NCBI GenBank assembly: GCA_038240015.1
Contig: JBBSEF010000001.1
Location: 62,001-126,000 of the forward strand
DNA from: CAHJXF01 sp038240015
GTDB lineage: Bacteria; Pseudomonadota; Gammaproteobacteria; Burkholderiales; Burkholderiaceae_D
DNA length: 64,000 bases
Direction of reading: 5' to 3'
Every line of letters begins with the position of its first letter. The first letter of the stretch is position 1. The notes beneath the pieces were generated by a model, which was not told the origin of the DNA, searched no databases, and worked only from the letters and a program-made list of their open reading frames with translations. This document shows positions 60,514 through 64,000 of this stretch, one piece after another. The translations under genes were made by a program, and so were the position numbers.

Positions 60514-60807
60514 ATGACAATCGACACATCCATAGGACTCGACGATCCGCGCGAAAATCAGCAATCGGGCTTGAGCGATGAAGAGATTGCCGAAGAGCGC
60601 GCCCGCAAGGCGCGTGAGGATGGCGAGGCCGAGGAAAAGGAAGGCCGAAAGAACTTGACGCGCGATTTGACGCGCGAAGACATCGAACGCAACAACGACC
60701 GCAACACCTCGGCCGATCAGGGCGGTCGCAGCGGCACGACCAACAAGCTCGAAGATCGCGGCATCGAAGTCGCCGACGTCAACAGCGGGCCGGTCGACGC
60801 GAGCTGA
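60514..60807 (+). CDS. Small hydrophilic, probably disordered protein
   Basis: A 97-residue protein with a good AGGAG site 7 nt before the ATG. It is strongly charged, with a highly acidic and basic centre (DEEIAEERARKAREDGEAEEKEGRK) and no hydrophobic core. LTRDLTREDIERNNDRN forms a short internal repeat. It is likely unstructured, like some stress-related proteins. I recognise no family. It is followed by a bidirectional terminator. Confidence 0.6.
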   Translation: MTIDTSIGLDDPRENQQSGLSDEEIAEERARKAREDGEAEEKEGRKNLTRDLTREDIERNNDRNTSADQGGRSGTTNKLEDRGIEVADVNSGPVDAS

Positions 60808-60828
60808 TCGAACGTATGCGCGATCGAT

Positions 60829-60860
60829 GAAAAAAGGGGCCGCGATCGCGGCCCCTTTTA
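60829..60860. terminator. Bidirectional terminator between the small protein gene and hppA
   Basis: A perfect 20-bp palindrome at 60836-60855 (GGGGCCGCGA and its reverse complement), with A6 on the left and TTTT on the right. Confidence 0.85.
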
Positions 60861-60879
60861 CGCGTGTGCTACAAAAGCG

Positions 60880-63000
60880 CTACAGCAGCGGCACCATCAA
60901 CAACGCCACGATGTTGATGATCTTGATCAGCGGATTGACCGCGGGACCCGCCGTGTCCTTGTAGGGATCGCCCACCGTGTCGCCGGTGACCGCCGCCTTG
61001 TGCGCTTCGGAACCCTTGCCGCCGAAGTTGCCTTCTTCGATGTACTTCTTGGCGTTGTCCCACGCGCCGCCACCGGTACACATCGAGATCGCGACGAAGA
61101 GGCCTGTGACGATGGTGCCCATCAACATCCCGCCGATCGCCATGCGCGCGCCTTCGGGTCCGATCAAAACGCGCATGACGACCGCGAGCACGATCGGCGT
61201 GGCTAGCGGCAGCAGCGACGGGATCATCATTTCCTTGATCGCCGCTTTCGTCAGCATGTCGACAGCGACGCCGTACTCGGGCTTGGCCGTGCCTTCCATG
61301 ATGCCCTTGATGTCGCGGAACTGACGGCGTACTTCGACCACGACTGCCCCTGCCGCGCGGCCGACGGCTTCCATCGCCATCGCGCCGAACAGATAAGGGA
61401 TGAGGCCGCCGACGAACAGGCCGATGATGACCGCCGGTTCCGAGAGACTGAACGCGACGCTCTTGCCGCCCGCATCCAGCGCGTGCGTGAAGTCGGCGAA
61501 CAACACCAGCGCCGCCAGACCGGCCGATCCGATCGCATAACCCTTGGTGACGGCCTTCGTCGTGTTGCCGACCGCGTCGAGCGGGTCGGTCACGTTGCGA
61601 ATCGCTTCGGGCAGGTTAGCCATCTCGGCGATGCCGCCGGCGTTGTCGGTGATCGGACCGTAGGCGTCGAGCGCGACGATGATGCCGGCCATCGACAGCA
61701 TCGAAGTCGCCGCGATGGCGATGCCGTAGAGACCCGCGAGCGCATACGACGCATAGATTGCCAGGCACACGCACAGCACCGGCCATGCGGTGGACTTCAT
61801 CGACACCGCGAGACCCGCGATGATGTTGGTGCCGTGACCGGTGGTCGATGCCTGCGCGACATAGCGCACCGGCTTGTACTCGGTGCCGGTGTAGTACTCG
61901 GTGATCCACACCAGCAGGCCGGTGAGCACCAGACCGACCACCGACGCGAGATAGAAGCGCATCGTCAGCGAGACGCCTTGCGCACGGGCCTCCGCTGCGA
62001 GTTGGGTGCCGTCGAACAACCAGCTCGTGATCGGATAGAACGCGATCAGCGCCAGCACGCCCGCGACGATCAGCCCCTTGTAGAGTGCAGTCATGATCTT
62101 GCTGCCTTCCTTGTGCTTGACGAAGAAGCAGCCGACGATCGACGCGAGGATCGAGAAGCCGCCGAGCGCCAGCGGATAGATCACCGCGGCCGACTCGGCG
62201 CCTCGCAGCAAGAGCGAGCCGAGCAACATCGTCGCGATCAGCGTGACCGCGTAGGTCTCGAACAGATCGGCGGCCATGCCGGCGCAGTCGCCGACGTTGT
62301 CGCCGACGTTGTCGGCGATCACCGCGGGATTGCGCGGATCGTCTTCGGGGATGCCGGCTTCGACCTTGCCGACCAGGTCCGCGCCGACGTCGGCGCCCTT
62401 GGTGAAGATGCCGCCGCCCAGCCGCGCGAAGATCGAGATCAGCGACGCGCCGAATGCGAAACCGATCAAGGGCTGGATCGCGTCATGCAACTTCGCGGGA
62501 TCGACGCCTTGTTGCGATCCGAAACCGACCAGCACACCGTAGTAACCGGCAACGCCGAGCAGGCCCAGACCGACCACCAGCATGCCGGTGATCGCGCCGC
62601 CGCGGAAGGCGACGTTGAGCGCCGCATCGATCCCTCTGCTCGCCGCTTCCGCCGTGCGCACGTTGGCGCGTACCGAGACGTTCATGCCGATGAAACCCGA
62701 GGCGCCTGACAATACCGCGCCGATCAGAAAGCCGAGCGCTGTCGGCCAGCCGAGCCCCGGCACGAAGCCGACGATCAGAAAGATCACGACACCGACCACG
62801 GCGATGGTCGTGTACTGCCGCTTGAGATAGGCCGCCGCTCCCTGCTGGATCGCGAGTGCGATTTCCTGCATGCGCGCATTGCCGGCCGGCAACCCCAGGA
62901 TCCAGCTACGCGACCACACGCCGTAGATTACGGCGATCAGGCCGCAGACCAGAGCGAACCACAGGCCCGCATTCGAGCCCACCGTCATTGCTGCATCCAT
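60880..63000 (-). CDS. hppA: Membrane proton-pumping pyrophosphatase (K+-independent type)
   Basis: A 706-residue integral membrane enzyme with about sixteen helices. It couples pyrophosphate hydrolysis to proton pumping. Substrate-binding motifs include GADLVGKVEAGIPEDDPRNPAVIADNVGDNVGDCAGM and the C-terminal GDTVGDPYKDTAGPAVNPLIK. The site that sorts subfamilies reads GNTTKAVTKG, with lysine and threonine where K+-dependent enzymes have alanine and glycine, so it should work without potassium. The ATG at 63000 follows a GGAGCGGGAG ribosome binding site. Confidence 0.95.
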   Translation of the reverse strand: MDAAMTVGSNAGLWFALVCGLIAVIYGVWSRSWILGLPAGNARMQEIALAIQQGAAAYLKRQYTTIAVVGVVIFLIVGFVPGLGWPTALGFLIGAVLSGASGFIGMNVSVRANVRTAEAASRGIDAALNVAFRGGAITGMLVVGLGLLGVAGYYGVLVGFGSQQGVDPAKLHDAIQPLIGFAFGASLISIFARLGGGIFTKGADVGADLVGKVEAGIPEDDPRNPAVIADNVGDNVGDCAGMAADLFETYAVTLIATMLLGSLLLRGAESAAVIYPLALGGFSILASIVGCFFVKHKEGSKIMTALYKGLIVAGVLALIAFYPITSWLFDGTQLAAEARAQGVSLTMRFYLASVVGLVLTGLLVWITEYYTGTEYKPVRYVAQASTTGHGTNIIAGLAVSMKSTAWPVLCVCLAIYASYALAGLYGIAIAATSMLSMAGIIVALDAYGPITDNAGGIAEMANLPEAIRNVTDPLDAVGNTTKAVTKGYAIGSAGLAALVLFADFTHALDAGGKSVAFSLSEPAVIIGLFVGGLIPYLFGAMAMEAVGRAAGAVVVEVRRQFRDIKGIMEGTAKPEYGVAVDMLTKAAIKEMMIPSLLPLATPIVLAVVMRVLIGPEGARMAIGGMLMGTIVTGLFVAISMCTGGGAWDNAKKYIEEGNFGGKGSEAHKAAVTGDTVGDPYKDTAGPAVNPLIKIINIVALLMVPLL

Positions 63001-63117
63001 ACTCCCGCTCCTCGTGTTGCCCGGATCGAACCGGTGTCTGTCGATGATCTTGCAGCGATGCTGCGAATGGGATGCGCGCACACGTGCGCGTTCCACGCCA
63101 ATCCACTCGTGTCCTGA

Positions 63118-63783
63118 CTACGCCAATGCTTCGAACACGCGTGCGCGAATTTCGTCGACGCTGCCCGTGCCGGCTACCTTGCGATAGATCGGCGCCGCGG
63201 GCTCGCCGTCGCGCGATCCGTGGCGTGCCCAATCCGAGTAGTAGCCGATCAATACCTTGGTCTGATCGCGATAGACCTCGAGGCGCTTCTTGACGGTCTC
63301 TTCAAGATCGTCGTCGCGCTGGATCAGGGCTTCGCCGGTGACGTCGTCGATGCCCGCGGTCTTCGGCGGATTGAAATGGATGTGATACACGCGGCCACTG
63401 CCGGGATGCACGCGCCGGCCGGAGATACGTTCGATGATGTCCGAATCGGGCACGGCGATTTCGAGCACGCGATCGATCGCCACATTCGCGCGCTTCATCG
63501 CATCGGCCTGCGGAACCGTGCGCGGGAAACCGTCGAACAGATAACCGTTCGCGCAATCGGGCTCTCTGAGGCGGTCTTCGACGAGTCCGATGATGATGTC
63601 GTCGGACACCAGTGCGCCCGTGTCCATGACCTTCTTGGCCGCGATGCCGAGCGGCGTCTGCGCCTTGACCGCGGCGCGCAGCATGTCGCCCGTCGAAATC
63701 TGGGGAATGCCGTAGCGCTCGCGGATGAACTGGGCCTGCGTGCCCTTGCCCGCGCCAGGGGCGCCCAGCAGAATCAGGCGCAT
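63118..63783 (-). CDS. adk: Adenylate kinase
   Basis: A 221-residue long-form adenylate kinase. The P-loop is GAPGAGKGT (residues 7-15), and the AMP-binding STGDMLR and FDGFPRT motifs follow. A full LID domain lies near 125-160 (RISGRRVHPGSGRVYHIHFNPPK) without zinc cysteines. It equilibrates ATP, ADP and AMP. The adk-hppA neighbourhood is usual in Burkholderiales from memory. AGAGA lies before the ATG at 63783. The last 217 bp of the window (63784-64000) show no recognisable gene or element. Confidence 0.97.
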   Translation of the reverse strand: MRLILLGAPGAGKGTQAQFIRERYGIPQISTGDMLRAAVKAQTPLGIAAKKVMDTGALVSDDIIIGLVEDRLREPDCANGYLFDGFPRTVPQADAMKRANVAIDRVLEIAVPDSDIIERISGRRVHPGSGRVYHIHFNPPKTAGIDDVTGEALIQRDDDLEETVKKRLEVYRDQTKVLIGYYSDWARHGSRDGEPAAPIYRKVAGTGSVDEIRARVFEALA

Positions 63784-64000
63784 GAAATTCTCTGCATCGC
63801 AGTCGTGCCTGGTGAGAACTCGGATGGGAAGGATGACCGGCTCACAACGTTGCGCGCGCCGTCGCGCGTCGTCGTAACAGGGTCAGCGTCGGTGCTCGCG
63901 ATTCCGCTTTGCGGATCAGCAGGGCGCACGCCGACGCGAACCTTACCGGATGATGGCCGGCACGGTCAATCGTTGCGCGCGTCGTTGTGCGCGTCGTCGA

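Noticed and set aside
61483..62709. 408-codon plus-strand frame opposite hppA
   Set aside because: It covers the most conserved part of the pyrophosphatase gene and its translation has no recognisable features.

Overview
The window looks like a chromosomal segment of a high-GC betaproteobacterium of the order Burkholderiales. The evidence is gene content and order: coq7, rplM-rpsI, argC, bactofilin, erpA, anmK, tyrS; then LOG-DUF2782-thrB-BPSS1780-type genes beside polA; xseB-ispA-dxs-folE2; argF-DUF3579-rpsT-murJ; and hppA-adk. This inference rests on remembered neighbourhoods, because no database search was possible. Nearly all of the window is ordinary, densely packed core genome. I see no tRNA, rRNA, complete insertion sequence, prophage or CRISPR array.

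Layout. 1-4.1 kb: a LytTR-type response regulator (cut by the window edge) and its LytS-type kinase, divergent from an ABC-2 exporter. 4.1-9.4 kb: a five-gene minus-strand operon (MarR regulator, crotonase, dienelactone hydrolase, acyl-CoA dehydrogenase, aryl-CoA ligase) that resembles a CoA-dependent aromatic acid pathway, with a strong promoter and a palindromic operator. 9.4-16.4 kb: porin, coq7, OsmC, rplM-rpsI behind a hairpin-rich leader, argC, a coiled-coil membrane protein, bactofilin and erpA. 16.4-28.6 kb: anmK, an M23 peptidase, a tyrS operon, a threonine and housekeeping operon, and polA. 28.6-29.3 kb: a small accessory module encoding a double-glycine-leader peptide and a tiny membrane protein. 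It resembles a class II bacteriocin with its immunity protein and is the best candidate for something undescribed. 29.3-37.7 kb: lipocalin, YHS protein, a split chromate transporter, a Tat-exported hydrolase, a ZIP transporter, a methyltransferase, a sulfurtransferase, an EamA transporter and a Rieske oxygenase. 37.9-42.3 kb: xseB-ispA-dxs-folE2. 42.4-56.0 kb: transporters, an aspartic protease, yajQ, murB, an arginine cluster (argG, a TPR-GGDEF protein, argF, argD), rpsT and murJ. 56-64 kb: a SirB1-type protein, a short-chain dehydrogenase, a toxin-antitoxin pair with operator repeats, an AidB-like dehydrogenase, a hydrophilic small protein, a membrane pyrophosphatase and adk.

Two themes run through the sequence itself. 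First, palindromic repeat-like elements have entered or touched genes: one sits in frame inside thrB, one supplies the C-terminus of the Rieske gene, one separates two convergent genes, and a 23-bp inverted repeat spans the anmK stop codon. Second, short tandem duplications, mostly of 12 bp, recur in coding and leader sequences. Several genes also have a consensus -10 box only 6-8 nt before the start codon, which suggests leaderless mRNAs.
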